In this document: positions 7,525 to 16,441 of the stretch, piece by piece
Position numbering within the stretch: the stretch's first letter is position 1
Layout of the letters: each line of letters begins with the position of its first letter
IMG/VR virus record: IMGVR_UViG_3300040856_003829
Span: 32,161 to 96,160 of that record
Strand: one strand, 5' to 3'
Source of the DNA: a virus
DNA length: 64,000 bases
Notes under the pieces: model-generated
Seen by the model: the letters and a program-made list of their open reading frames with translations, nothing else
The model's database searches: none
Told to the model about the DNA's origin: nothing
Translations under genes and position numbers: made by a program

Positions 7525-10279
7525 TATAAAAAGAATACATGAAATAATGGGTGTTAATAAAAAAGTCATCGTTGAACAAGCATATATTGATGACTTATTA
7601 CAATTTCTTATTTCCAGAGGTGCTAGAAGTATTGATGAACTTGCACCTTTAATTACAAAGTTAGAAAATCAAGTTGCCGATGCGTCAACTTCAACCGCAG
7701 CAAAAAGAAAAACTTTAAATGATATTGTCACAACAGCTAAAAAGTTAAATAATACAGAACTGGTTGATGTGATAACAGCGCAAATATTGAAAGATCCTGG
7801 ATTTGTTTCGAAACTAGTCAACGATTTTTTCAGAAATGCAGAAGTGAAAAAATTCTTAGATGAAATGATAGGATCTGGATTTACTCCCGAAAGTGCTGCC
7901 GCTAGAATGGTAAATGAATTTGGAAATAAAGTATTAAGAACCCAATCTAAAGGTGAGGTACTTGACAATCAGATCTTAAGGGAAGTCAATAAACAAACTA
8001 GAGAAAGATTTGAAAAAAGAACCTCCGAACTAGCTAAAGCAACTGACGATACAACAACTCCAAAAGCTGACGAACCTGAAACTCCTTCACCTGAACCAAA
8101 TGTGTCTGAAAAAGATATCGCAGATATGGAGGATTTTACTGAAGAATCTTCGTGGGTTAATGTTCCATCTTATTCGGATGAAGAGATTGACCAATTATTA
8201 AAACAAGAGGGAGGTATCGGAGCAAGACTAAGGAACGTTTTTAAGGTACCATCAACTAAAGTTAAAGAAAGGGCGGAAAGATTATTACGTAATTCAAGAA
8301 AATTCGCTGAGACAAAAGATCCAACAATTAAAGCTAGACTCAGAAAAAAAATTAACGAGGATATTCTAAAATTAGCAGACGACCAGTCGTCTGCTTTGGA
8401 TGGTGTTAGAGAACAACTAGAACTTGTTATTGATCAAGCTCCAAGAGGAAGAGGAGGAACTATAGAAGATCCGGGAATTAGGTCTTTGGAAAAGTTATAT
8501 AACGACCTGAAAGGGGGTACAAACAATTTCAGAGATTTTTTAGGAATATCAAAATTACTTTATGGTGATAGATTTCCTACAACTTTAGTTTTGAAAGAAG
8601 CTTTCATGTCGAATACCTTTAGACCATTTCTCAAACAATTAAGATCTAGTTTAAAAGGCGTAAGTTTAGGTAGATCTAAAATTCTAGATACTACCATAAC
8701 AGGTTTTAAAGAATCTTTCCCTAGTGAAGCATGGTGGAAAAGAGCGGTGTATGGAGATTATAGAGGTGTACCAACACAAGATAATCCCGCATATGCTGAA
8801 CTTGTAAGGGCTGGTGGTAAAAAAGCTGCGAGAGCATCATTTTTGATTGCACTTTTAGGTAGACTAATCAAAATTAGAATTTTATATGCCTTTGCTGAGA
8901 CAATGAGAAATTCATTTGCTTTTTATGTTTCAGGTAAAGAAGGTAGGGACATTATAAATTCTTGTTTATCTTCCGGTAGAAATCCGGAAAATGAAGCTTG
9001 TAAAAAAATAGCAAATGATAAATCATTTTTACCTTGGTTAGCTTGGGCTATGGACATCATGGAAGAAGGTGAGTCTTCACCTTTTTTAAAAGAAATGTTA
9101 GAAGATTTTTTAGGGCAAAGTACTGATGATTTTAGTGGTGATTTAACGAGAGAAGTTATGAAAGGATCACCGACATTAATTGACGATTTGATTTATTATC
9201 TAAATGAAGTTAGGAAAGGGTTTCTAAATCAAGAAACTGCGGACAATATGGAAGACCGTTGGAATCAAACGGAAGAAGAATTAGAAGACGATTTAAGACA
9301 GGCTGAAAGAGAAATAGATCAAGAGATAGATAATGACACTCCTAGATCTTCTTCAGGATCATTTAATACAATCAGAACAAGCCCTGAACTACGTGGAATA
9401 ATTGGCGATATCGCGTCTGATCTAAGAATATCTGAAACTAGTAGTGAATTAAAAAATCTAGTGAATCAATATCTAAAAGTTGAAAACGGGAAAGTATACT
9501 TCAAATGTGGTGACTATAAAGGTGTATTGAGGCCTAGTGGTGGAAGATGGTATATGGACTTTGGAAGTGGAGGTAATTATAAATTTGGAGAAGGAGGAGA
9601 AAATAATTTAGCAACGGATTATTGTAGTCCTGTAAGTAGTTGGTCAGTAAATGAATCAAATGAAGGTTTAATTAATGTATTATTAGAACAAAGAACCGCA
9701 CCAGTACCAGGTACAGATGATTCTGAAAGTGCAACTGGAGATGGATCATCTGCAGAACCAACTCAACCTGATGATCCAACTCCACCAACACCAAGTAACC
9801 CAGATACTCCAGATACTGAAAGCAGTCGTTGTGTTGAAACGTTATCAGAAAGTTTTTTCTGTAAAAGATGTGAAAATGGAAACTCGATAAGTGAATGTGA
9901 TCAACTATGGGGTAATGATTTATATACTGGAAAATGTTTCGACTTTGATAAAAAGAAAATCTCAAATGAATTATCGAACAAAATGGCATGTAGGTTTGGT
10001 GATGACCCAAAATTCTCGGTAGGAAAATCACAACTACAAGAAGAAAATAATTTATTATACGTTTTAGGTGAGAAAAAAGACCAAGAAACAAAGGATGATT
10101 TACAACTTAAAAAAGTAGTAAATGGTGGAAATAGAGATTGGGTTTTTATGGAAAATGGACAGTGGTTAGATTTCTTCAACAAGTACCATGGTAATGTTTC
10201 TGAGTCTACCGATACTGTAAACAAAACTTTTTCAGGATTAGAAAATATTTTAGAAATTTACAGGAAAAACATAAACTAA
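7505..10279 (+). CDS. Very large putative internal virion protein
   Basis: 924 residues. Start MMKEKDNIKRIHEIMG, then KKVIVE/Q with Glu24 as the candidate cleavage site; the second ATG at 7508 is equally possible. The body is helical and charged, with a basic central region (RARLRKK, GGKKAARASFLIALLGRLIKIRI) and a hydrophobic helix near residue 450. The C-terminus has Pro/Thr/Asp-rich linkers and a cysteine cluster (CVETLSESFFCKRCENGNSISEC). No enzymatic motif was found. Its size and leader suit a large ejected head protein, as in the high-copy internal proteins of big phages. Coupled to the previous gene by the overlap. Confidence 0.55.
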   Translation: MMKEKDNIKRIHEIMGVNKKVIVEQAYIDDLLQFLISRGARSIDELAPLITKLENQVADASTSTAAKRKTLNDIVTTAKKLNNTELVDVITAQILKDPGFVSKLVNDFFRNAEVKKFLDEMIGSGFTPESAAARMVNEFGNKVLRTQSKGEVLDNQILREVNKQTRERFEKRTSELAKATDDTTTPKADEPETPSPEPNVSEKDIADMEDFTEESSWVNVPSYSDEEIDQLLKQEGGIGARLRNVFKVPSTKVKERAERLLRNSRKFAETKDPTIKARLRKKINEDILKLADDQSSALDGVREQLELVIDQAPRGRGGTIEDPGIRSLEKLYNDLKGGTNNFRDFLGISKLLYGDRFPTTLVLKEAFMSNTFRPFLKQLRSSLKGVSLGRSKILDTTITGFKESFPSEAWWKRAVYGDYRGVPTQDNPAYAELVRAGGKKAARASFLIALLGRLIKIRILYAFAETMRNSFAFYVSGKEGRDIINSCLSSGRNPENEACKKIANDKSFLPWLAWAMDIMEEGESSPFLKEMLEDFLGQSTDDFSGDLTREVMKGSPTLIDDLIYYLNEVRKGFLNQETADNMEDRWNQTEEELEDDLRQAEREIDQEIDNDTPRSSSGSFNTIRTSPELRGIIGDIASDLRISETSSELKNLVNQYLKVENGKVYFKCGDYKGVLRPSGGRWYMDFGSGGNYKFGEGGENNLATDYCSPVSSWSVNESNEGLINVLLEQRTAPVPGTDDSESATGDGSSAEPTQPDDPTPPTPSNPDTPDTESSRCVETLSESFFCKRCENGNSISECDQLWGNDLYTGKCFDFDKKKISNELSNKMACRFGDDPKFSVGKSQLQEENNLLYVLGEKKDQETKDDLQLKKVVNGGNRDWVFMENGQWLDFFNKYHGNVSESTDTVNKTFSGLENILEIYRKNIN

Positions 10280-10282
10280 TTG

Positions 10283-10290
10283 ATATTTAT
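10283..10290 (+). promoter_or_regulatory. ATATTTAT element before 10316
   Basis: Exact match, 25 bases from the ATG. Confidence 0.4.
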
Positions 10291-10315
10291 CAATAGTAAC
10301 AATCAAGTTATAGTT

Positions 10316-10942
10316 ATGGATTTAAAAAAGAAATTAAAGAAAAATCTATATCTTCTGAAGGAAGGAAAAGAGAGGTTCCTTATAGAAGAAAAAATTGTAA
10401 AATCACGATTAAACCTTTTACCTAAAAATGTCAACAAGAATTCAAAAATTCAAGTGACAGATGCATTCAATAAATTATTTGAAGAAATAAAATTCTACAA
10501 TTCAAATGATATAGGAATTCCATTTTTAAATGAAAATTTAGTTGATGTTTTAGGACAAATGTTCAATGAGGATAGTGATAAATTTTTGGATACAATAAAA
10601 GATAAACTTACCGACTTTTTAGTCTCGAAATTACAAGGGACCGATTTTGATCGGGAAGCTATCGAAATGGCAATAGGTGATACTGAATTGGATGATATAT
10701 CCAAGTTATTTACCGATACCAGATTCCTAGCCAAAAAATTAGCAGAAATCTACTCTACAAAATATAACGAAATGTCACTTGATCTTTCTAGTCTTTCAGG
10801 GCCGACAGTATCTAGTCAGATTTCAAGTGGGCAATCGGAACTCGAAGATAAAATTGTAGATCAACTTCGTCCAATCATGGGTGATATAAATTCCAAAATG
10901 GAATTGAAACTGAGCGATATCAGAGATGGTATCATATCATAA
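10316..10942 (+). CDS. Putative internal head protein
   Basis: 208 residues. The N-terminus MDLKKKLKKNLYLLKE/G is basic and amphipathic, with candidate sites LKE (Glu16) and LIE (Glu24). The rest is helical, alternating acidic and hydrophobic, without recognised domains. I took the ATG at 10316, not the TTG at 10280, since the leader begins there and an ATATTTAT element lies 25 bases upstream. It closes the plus-strand block and is followed by a strong terminator. Confidence 0.55.
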   Translation: MDLKKKLKKNLYLLKEGKERFLIEEKIVKSRLNLLPKNVNKNSKIQVTDAFNKLFEEIKFYNSNDIGIPFLNENLVDVLGQMFNEDSDKFLDTIKDKLTDFLVSKLQGTDFDREAIEMAIGDTELDDISKLFTDTRFLAKKLAEIYSTKYNEMSLDLSSLSGPTVSSQISSGQSELEDKIVDQLRPIMGDINSKMELKLSDIRDGIIS

Positions 10943-10980
10943 ACTTGAAAAATAAAAGGGGATAATCAAGTCTATTAAAG

Positions 10981-11006
10981 AAGGTGTCGAAAGACACCTT
11001 TTTTTT
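10981..11006. terminator. Hairpin terminator with GAAA loop
   Basis: AAGGTGTC, GAAA tetraloop, GACACCTT, then a run of T. It lies between the convergent genes ending at 10942 and 11005 and has its T-run on the plus strand. Confidence 0.9.
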
Positions 11007-11508
11007 ATATACTATTGAAAGACTTTGTATAATTATTCCAAATAGACTCTACCTCATCATAAATTATATTCGAGAATATTGTGGGTTCTTTAGGTTTGTT
11101 AAGTAACTTCAAACCTGCTTCTTTGAGTGTCTTATTTCCTTTATATGTGTTACATCTGGAACAACACGTCACCATATTAACCCAGGTATTTTCACCCCCC
11201 TTAGATCTAGGAATTACATGGTCTATTGTTAGATTCTTCTTAGTTCCACAATATTGACATGTATTTTTATCTCTCTTGAATATTCTTCTACGATTCACCC
11301 TTAGACCTTCTCTTCTGAATCTTATATAGTTTAGTAACCTTATAATCACTGGTCTCACAAAATTACCCACTGATGTTACTATATCATTTTCCCCTTTTTT
11401 TACTACCTCAGCTTTACCTTTATCTACAAGTACAAAACCTCTGTGTAATGACGTAATGTTTAATGGTGAAAAATCTGCATTTAATACTAATACTAAATTA
11501 TTTCTCAT
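11005..11508 (-). CDS. HNH endonuclease
   Basis: 167 residues with a clear HNH core: zinc knuckle CQYC (84-87), then IDHVIPRSKGGENTWVN (Asp96-His97 and Asn111) and the second cysteine pair CSRC (116-119). The N-terminal half (VLVLNADFSPLNI) matches the free-standing HNH proteins common in bacteria and phages. Such enzymes cut DNA; in phages they act in packaging or as homing nucleases. It is far from the terminase, so a homing or host-DNA role is as likely. An ATATTTAT element is 15 bases upstream and a GGGG tract precedes the ATG, one of few Shine-Dalgarno-like leaders here. Confidence 0.85.
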   Translation of the reverse strand: MRNNLVLVLNADFSPLNITSLHRGFVLVDKGKAEVVKKGENDIVTSVGNFVRPVIIRLLNYIRFRREGLRVNRRRIFKRDKNTCQYCGTKKNLTIDHVIPRSKGGENTWVNMVTCCSRCNTYKGNKTLKEAGLKLLNKPKEPTIFSNIIYDEVESIWNNYTKSFNSI

Positions 11509-11523
11509 AATCCCCTTTTTTAA

Positions 11524-11531
11524 ATAAATAT
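11524..11531 (-). promoter_or_regulatory. ATATTTAT element before the HNH gene
   Basis: Exact match on the minus strand, 15 bases from the ATG, beside the tmRNA terminator. Confidence 0.4.
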
Positions 11532-11549
11532 TTTTTTAAACTATAAAAA

Positions 11550-11579
11550 AAAAGATCGACTTTTTCAAGTCGATCTTTT
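11550..11579 (-). terminator. Terminator of the tmRNA gene
   Basis: A 13-bp stem, AAAAGATCGACTT / AAGTCGATCTTTT, with a TTTC loop (plus-strand reading), beginning two bases after the tmRNA 3' end on the minus strand and followed there by a T-run. Confidence 0.85.
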
Positions 11580-11580
11580 G

Positions 11581-11966
11581 TGGAGATGCTGGGCCTCGAA
11601 CCCAGGTCCTGATTGTCCCAAACAGAAAGGACTACACGTTTAGGTCATTATTGATTCTCAACAATCCGAAATAGGTGATTGAATTTTTACATCCTCCGTC
11701 ACCAATAGATGTATGACTCAATTTAGGGTTTAGTCATTTCTCCACCACAACAACGGACTTCTGTTCATAGGTACATGTCCTGACCGACCCGCTGGATACG
11801 TCGCCTTAGGCTGCGTATACCTCTTCAGTACGGATCAAACCGAGAGTCTGAAGTTTTGCGAAAGTTTCGCCATTTGTGTTTTGAAACCGTGGATTAAAGT
11901 GATAGGTAACCTCTCACTACGTGCCCTTTGTGACTGATGACACCAGTCAAATCCATAATCATCCCC
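11581..11966 (-). ncRNA. ssrA: tmRNA (trans-translation RNA)
   Basis: The minus strand reads GGGGATGATTATGGATTTGA at the 5' end and closes with GGGTTCGAGGCCCAGCATCTCCA-type tRNA-like sequence. Bases 1-7 (GGGGAUG) pair with CAUCUCC exactly as in E. coli tmRNA, including the G-U at position 3; the T arm is CTGGG/CCCAG around TTCGAGG. CCA is not encoded beyond the discriminator A. The tag frame starts with GGC at 11871 and stops with TAA at 11808-11806: 21 codons, GETFAK...EEVYAA. Bacterial tmRNA rescues stalled ribosomes and tags the peptide for proteolysis. The long tag and its VYAA end are unusual. Length about 386 nt. It lies beside ClpC-like and peptidase genes. Confidence 0.93.
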
Positions 11967-11998
11967 ATATGTAAAGAACTTATTGATAAGTATCTTTC

Positions 11999-13042
11999 TT
12001 ATTCTTCATAATCAACAAACCGTTCCTCGATCAAATCCAAAAGTCGATCGATATCATTCGGTGACAGAGTTACTCCATCACCAGTAAGTTCATTTTCGAT
12101 CACCAGATTGTTACCCATATAATACATGTCCACCTCATATTCGTCAAGTTCATCATCAGAATTGTCTTCTTCATTGTTCTGGAACAAATCGAAGAAAGAG
12201 CTAGACATTGGGTTACGATACTCAAAATCATATTTCACATATCCCAATCGGTTAACAATCTCTTTTGCCATATAAAATGCATTCTCTACGTCTTCCAATA
12301 CAACAAACTCTTGGACAGAATGCATATTATAGTAACCACATGAGAGGTTGATGCAAGAAAAGTCTCCTTTTCTTTTGATTTGTGACACATCCGTGTAAGG
12401 ATGGGACTGAAGCATGGGATCAGTTTTCATGTACTTTGTAAAAACTGGGATAATTTTATTAATAAATTCACCATCCCGATCAAACAATCTAACACCTGAA
12501 CAAACTTCCGTAATAAGGTGATTTCCGGGAGCATCAAACTGAATCGCATATCCTACATCTTTGAGAAACTCTTCATCACATTGCTGAGAACCGTGACAAC
12601 CAGTTTCCTCTGATACGAATAAACCGATCTTTACTTTCGGAAGTTCCATCAGGAGTTCGAGACACAAAAAGATCCCACACTTGTCATCTCCACCAATACC
12701 TGTTGGAAGTCCGCCCGTAGTGTATGCCTTATATGACGCATACGTCTGATTACCAAATGACTTACCAAAGGTAGTTGGTTTCGAAAGAAATTCATCTTTG
12801 ACAACGATTTCTTTCTGAATATCGTGAACTGTATCTGTATGTGCGATGAACATTGGGTAGTATTCACCTTGATCCAGAACACCTTTCGTGACATAGATAT
12901 TTCCCATATGATCAGTTTCAAAATTGACATTTGGGATCTTAGTCAAAAAGTTAACAACATAATCGATCATCATTTCCTCCCTATAAGTTTTGGTTGGGAC
13001 ACTCAAGAGGTTTTTAAAACGATTTGCCTTTTCGATATTCAT
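11999..13042 (-). CDS. M20-type metallopeptidase (peptidase T-like)
   Basis: 347 residues with the dinuclear zinc peptidase signature: AHTDTVH (His68, Asp70), GIGGDDKCGI (bridging Asp around 119), SEETGCHGS (catalytic and ligand Glu145-146), DAPG and a late NMHSVQE histidine. The family removes N-terminal residues from short peptides in the cytosol. The lid domain between the catalytic halves is short, so the protein is smaller than typical peptidase T (about 400). The C-terminal 60 residues are acidic and lack a match. Its position between tmRNA and a ClpC-like unfoldase suggests it clears peptides from proteolysis; that link is inference. Confidence 0.8.
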   Translation of the reverse strand: MNIEKANRFKNLLSVPTKTYREEMMIDYVVNFLTKIPNVNFETDHMGNIYVTKGVLDQGEYYPMFIAHTDTVHDIQKEIVVKDEFLSKPTTFGKSFGNQTYASYKAYTTGGLPTGIGGDDKCGIFLCLELLMELPKVKIGLFVSEETGCHGSQQCDEEFLKDVGYAIQFDAPGNHLITEVCSGVRLFDRDGEFINKIIPVFTKYMKTDPMLQSHPYTDVSQIKRKGDFSCINLSCGYYNMHSVQEFVVLEDVENAFYMAKEIVNRLGYVKYDFEYRNPMSSSFFDLFQNNEEDNSDDELDEYEVDMYYMGNNLVIENELTGDGVTLSPNDIDRLLDLIEERFVDYEE

Positions 13043-13070
13043 AGTTAATTATTTCTACAAATATAGAACA

Positions 13071-13104
13071 AAAAGTCCAAGTAAACAAACTTACTTGGAC
13101 TTTT
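13071..13104 (-). terminator. Hairpin terminator after the ClpC-like gene
   Basis: A 14-bp stem, AAAAGTCCAAGTAA / TTACTTGGACTTTT, loop ACAAAC, followed on the minus strand by further A/T-rich sequence. The stem overlaps the last codons and TAA stop of the ClpC-like gene. Confidence 0.75.
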
Positions 13105-15106
13105 TTATAAATAACTTTTCTTCTTTGTCTATATCAAGTAGATATTTTAAATTCTCTTTGATATTACCTCTAAGGACTTCTTCAGATATTAAATCTTCAA
13201 TCTTTTCTTGAATTGCTCTTTTAATAGGTCTAGCCCCGAACTTCTCATCAAAACCTATTTTTTGTATGTATGATTTAACTTCATCTGAGACCTCAACGTT
13301 GTAGTTCAAAGAATCCAATCTTTCATTCAACTTATATAATTCAATAGATACAATCCTATTAACTTCATTTTCTTTCAGTTGGTTAAATATAATAATTTCA
13401 TCTACCCTATTCAAAAACTCAGGTGTAAAGTAATTTTTAAGTTCTTTTCTTAACAAAGATTTCTTAATTTCTTCGTTATTACTCATTCTGTTTTTTGTAT
13501 CAAAACCAACACCTACTCCAAAATCTTGTAATTTCTTCACACCTAAATTAGAAGTCATAATAATCAAACAATTCTTGAAATTAATCTTACGACCAAAACT
13601 ATCAGTCAAATGACCATCATCAAGTAATTGTAATAGTAGTGAAAAGATGTCCTTATTTGCTTTTTCAATCTCGTCAAATAATACAACAGAATATGGTTTA
13701 TTCTTTACCGCCTCAGTTAACTGACCTCCATCATTGTGACCAACATATCCTGGAGGAGATCCGATCAATCTACTCATTGAGTGTTTTTCTTGATATTCAG
13801 ACATATCAACTCTTATAAGACAATCTTCAGATCCAAAAATCTCTTTAGCCAATTGTTTCGCCAAATAAGTTTTACCAATACCAGTAGAACCTAAGAATAT
13901 AAATGAACCTATTGGTCTATTAGGGTCTTTGATACCAATTCTATTTCTCCTAATCGCCTTAGAAATCTTTTCAACAGCCTGTTCTTGACCAATAACCTTA
14001 TTATTAAGATTTTCTTCCAAATTCAACAAACCTTTTTTGTCATCAGCGGTAAGTTTCGAAATTGGTATTTTAGTCATGTTAGATACAACATCATAAACCA
14101 TCTCTTCAGTAATTGGTTTTCTAGTTGTATTTTTTTCCTCTTCGAATTCTTTCTTTTCTTGTTCGAGTTTACGTAATATTTTACGTTCTTTATCTCTTAA
14201 TTCAGCAGCTTCTTCATACTTCTGACTTTTGACAACTTCAATTTTTTGTTTTTTAATCTCTTTGGAATCGAGTTTAAGTTTCTCTATACTTTCAGGATAT
14301 TTGACATTTATCTGTGCTCTTGCACCGACTTCATCTAATATATCAATAGCCTTATCTGGAAATTCTCTATCAGTTATGTATCTGTCCGCCAAAGAAACAC
14401 AAGCTTGAATAGACTCATCAGTATAAATAACTTTGTGGTGGTACTCATATTTGTCCTTCAAATTATTCAAAATCTCTAAAGTTTCTTCAGGAGTTGATCC
14501 ATCAACCATAATCTTTTGAAATCTTCTTTCTAATGCACCATCCTTTTCGATATTTTCACGATACTCATCCAAAGTTGTCGCACCGATACACTGCAATTCA
14601 CCTCTAGCTAATGCAGGTTTGAATATATTTGATGCATCCAAAGAACCAGAAGTATTACCAGCACCTATGATGGTGTGAATCTCATCAATAAAAATTATAA
14701 TATCATCAGCATTTTGTAATTCTTCTAAAATTACTTTTAATCTTTCCTCAAATTGACCCCTGTATTTTGTACCAGCAACAATAGAAGTCATATCAAGAGA
14801 TAATATTCTTTTTTCTGTTAGACTCTGAGGACACTCACCATTAAGTATTTTCATCGCTAAACCTTCAACAATCGCAGTCTTACCGCATCCTGGTTCACCA
14901 ATTATAATTGGATTATTCTTTTTACGTCTCGAGAGTACTTGAGCAATTCTTGTAATTTCTCTATCTCTACCAATTACGGGATCTAATTTTCCTTCTTCAG
15001 CTAACTTAATTAAGTCCCGTGAAAAGTTATCTAAAACTGGTGTATTCGAATTAGTATTACTACTTTCTTTTTCACTTTTTTCATTTGGGTCAATCGACTC
15101 TATCAT
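13091..15106 (-). CDS. ClpC-like AAA+ protein unfoldase without N-domain
   Basis: 671 residues with two AAA+ modules: Walker A GEPGCGKT (70-77) and Walker B IIIFIDE (to 142) in D1; Walker A GSTGIGKT (about 406) and Walker B VVLFDE in D2. Between them is a short UVR-like coiled segment ([15 protein letters not shown]) that marks ClpC rather than ClpB, which has a long M domain. A VGF tripeptide (about residue 531) sits where ClpA/C/X carry the ClpP-binding loop. The double Clp_N domain is missing: the protein begins with a 25-residue Ser/Asn/Glu linker. It could therefore pair with host ClpP but would not use normal N-domain adaptors. No clpP gene is visible in the window. Confidence 0.9.
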   Translation of the reverse strand: MIESIDPNEKSEKESSNTNSNTPVLDNFSRDLIKLAEEGKLDPVIGRDREITRIAQVLSRRKKNNPIIIGEPGCGKTAIVEGLAMKILNGECPQSLTEKRILSLDMTSIVAGTKYRGQFEERLKVILEELQNADDIIIFIDEIHTIIGAGNTSGSLDASNIFKPALARGELQCIGATTLDEYRENIEKDGALERRFQKIMVDGSTPEETLEILNNLKDKYEYHHKVIYTDESIQACVSLADRYITDREFPDKAIDILDEVGARAQINVKYPESIEKLKLDSKEIKKQKIEVVKSQKYEEAAELRDKERKILRKLEQEKKEFEEEKNTTRKPITEEMVYDVVSNMTKIPISKLTADDKKGLLNLEENLNNKVIGQEQAVEKISKAIRRNRIGIKDPNRPIGSFIFLGSTGIGKTYLAKQLAKEIFGSEDCLIRVDMSEYQEKHSMSRLIGSPPGYVGHNDGGQLTEAVKNKPYSVVLFDEIEKANKDIFSLLLQLLDDGHLTDSFGRKINFKNCLIIMTSNLGVKKLQDFGVGVGFDTKNRMSNNEEIKKSLLRKELKNYFTPEFLNRVDEIIIFNQLKENEVNRIVSIELYKLNERLDSLNYNVEVSDEVKSYIQKIGFDEKFGARPIKRAIQEKIEDLISEEVLRGNIKENLKYLLDIDKEEKLFIKKSK

Positions 15107-15189
15107 ATCCTTGGTTTTTAGTTAAAGATAAATGAATTTGGTATATAATCAATTTAATTCTCAATTTGTCAGGGTATTTTATTTGCGCA

Positions 15190-15202
15190 TGACAAAATGT
15201 CA
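15190..15202. promoter_or_regulatory. Perfect palindrome in the clpC-hsp20 divergent spacer
   Basis: TGACA-AAA-TGTCA lies in the 162-base spacer between the divergent ClpC-like and Hsp20 genes. A second TGTCAG half-site occurs at about 15166-15171. It could be an operator for a shared stress-type regulator; no -35/-10 pair is obvious and the site is short, so this is tentative. The rest of the spacer is AT-rich with nothing else recognised. Confidence 0.3.
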
Positions 15203-15268
15203 GTAAATTATCAAAAGGTACAATTTTTACTATATCAGAGGTAAATAAAAAATAAATTTAATAAAATT

Positions 15269-15646
15269 ATGAAAAGTTTAATTTTAAATTCTAAAACTCT
15301 ATTCGATTCGATCTTTGATGATCCTTACTTCTTTAATGAAGATAAACAAAATACCGATTATATTGTAAAAAATGAAGAGGGTTATTTTTTTGAGTCATTC
15401 CTTCCCGGGATGAATAAAAAAAATCTTACCATTGAAATTGATGATGATATAGTGTCGATCATAGGTGATTATAATAGTAAAAATGAAATAACCTCAGATA
15501 TGTCCTATTCATATACAAAAAAATATAAAGTTCCCATAGATGTGGACCAATCACAAATAAGTGCTAACATAAAAGATGGAATACTTAGAATTAAGTTTCC
15601 GTATTCAGAAATAAAAAAGAAAAAGAAACGTGTGGTCACACTCTAA
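15269..15646 (+). CDS. Small heat-shock protein, Hsp20 family
   Basis: 125 residues carrying an alpha-crystallin domain: FFESFLPGMNKKNLTIEIDDD (strand pattern with the family PG turn), then the hallmark ANIKDGILRIKFP near the C-terminus. The N-terminal arm is short (about 30 residues) and the C-terminus is KKKKKR-rich instead of an IxI tail. Hsp20 proteins hold unfolding proteins in a refoldable state. Hsp20 genes are frequent in T4-like cyanophages. It is divergent from the ClpC-like gene and followed by a terminator. Confidence 0.85.
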   Translation: MKSLILNSKTLFDSIFDDPYFFNEDKQNTDYIVKNEEGYFFESFLPGMNKKNLTIEIDDDIVSIIGDYNSKNEITSDMSYSYTKKYKVPIDVDQSQISANIKDGILRIKFPYSEIKKKKKRVVTL

Positions 15647-15649
15647 ATT

Positions 15650-15675
15650 AAACACCCTTCGGGGTGTTTTTTTTT
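15650..15675 (+). terminator. Hairpin terminator with TTCG loop
   Basis: AAACACCC, TTCG tetraloop, GGGTGTTT, followed by seven or more T. Ends the Hsp20 transcription unit. Confidence 0.92.
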
Positions 15676-15681
15676 CTCATG

Positions 15682-15689
15682 ATATTTAT
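15682..15689 (+). promoter_or_regulatory. ATATTTAT element before 15708
   Basis: Exact match placed after the Hsp20 terminator and 18 bases before the ATG, as a promoter would be. Confidence 0.45.
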
Positions 15690-15707
15690 AACAAAACATC
15701 AGTAATT

Positions 15708-16190
15708 ATGTACAACAAAATTTTAAATGAAATCAAGGAAATTAAGCATATGATGGGTCTGACAGAATCCGAAGTCGATGAACAAGTTTTTCAGACAGCA
15801 ATGTCAGCAATAAAAAAAGGTTCAGATAAGGCTAAAGAAACTTTAAAAAAAGGATCGAATAAAATCAAAGACTTGATCAATAAATCTGACGAAGATACTG
15901 GAGTAGATGATTTAGGTGACTACAATGGAAAACCTATATCAGAAATTTTGGAAGAGATAAAAGAAAAGATAAAAGAAGAGAATGAAGATTTCGGTACAAT
16001 TGATGTAAATGGAGAAACACTTCAATTTGGTGTTGGTGAGAGTATGAGTCAAGCTACTTCATCAAAAATAGCTAATGATAATGCTGACAAATCATTTGGA
16101 AGAAAAGGGAATTACGCAACAGAAATTAAAAAAGTATTTTTAGTAGGAAACAACTATATAACATATATTTTAAAGAAAAAACTTTCATAA
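15708..16190 (+). CDS. Putative internal head protein
   Basis: 160 residues. It begins MYNKILNEIKEIKHMMGL, then TE/S and VDE/Q candidate cleavage sites (Glu20, Glu25), the leader type shared across the window. Next is a Lys-rich amphipathic segment (KKGSDKAKETLKKGSNK) and a charged tail. I chose the ATG at 15708 over an ATG at 15630 that lies within the Hsp20 gene and runs through the terminator. The stop overlaps the next ATG (TAATG), so the two are translationally coupled. Confidence 0.6.
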   Translation: MYNKILNEIKEIKHMMGLTESEVDEQVFQTAMSAIKKGSDKAKETLKKGSNKIKDLINKSDEDTGVDDLGDYNGKPISEILEEIKEKIKEENEDFGTIDVNGETLQFGVGESMSQATSSKIANDNADKSFGRKGNYATEIKKVFLVGNNYITYILKKKLS

Positions 16191-16441
16191 TGTCGATAAA
16201 ATCAGAAAAAATTGAAGGAAAGAAAATTATATGTGAAATAGATTCATCCAACTTGATGAAAGCAATCTATGATACATTATCTAAAACACTCACCGTCACT
16301 TTCAAAAATGGAAATGAATATGAGTATTATAAAGTACCTCACCAAGTATTTACTAAATTGAGAATGGCAGAATCACAGGGAAGATTCTTTAACTATGAAA
16401 TATCGAAAGAATATAAATACAAAAAGATTTCTATGAATTGA
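16190..16441 (+). CDS. KTSC-domain protein
   Basis: 83 residues. The core (IYDTLSKTLTVTFKNGNEYEYYKVP, then FTKLRMAESQGRFFNYEI and a final Y/K region) matches the small KTSC domain, found alone or fused in many bacterial and phage proteins. In this copy the eponymous C-terminal KTSC-like residues are replaced by the YKYKKIS end. Its biochemical role is not established. Coupled by 1-base and 1-base-overlap junctions to its neighbours. Confidence 0.75.
   Translation: MSIKSEKIEGKKIICEIDSSNLMKAIYDTLSKTLTVTFKNGNEYEYYKVPHQVFTKLRMAESQGRFFNYEISKEYKYKKISMN

Noticed and set aside
11581-11640. The 3' segment as a stand-alone tRNA
   Set aside because: There is no anticodon stem of normal geometry, and its acceptor partner lies 370 bases away, as in tmRNA.
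11835-11873. ATG frame overlapping the tmRNA tag (ATG GCG AAA CTT...) as an alternative tag or small protein
   Set aside because: It is out of frame with the GET...VYAA reading, ends without an AA-type tail, and the tmRNA tag normally resumes at GGC/GCN without an ATG.
15630-15707. Longer start for the gene at 15708 at 15630
   Set aside because: It overlaps the Hsp20 end and passes through its terminator hairpin.
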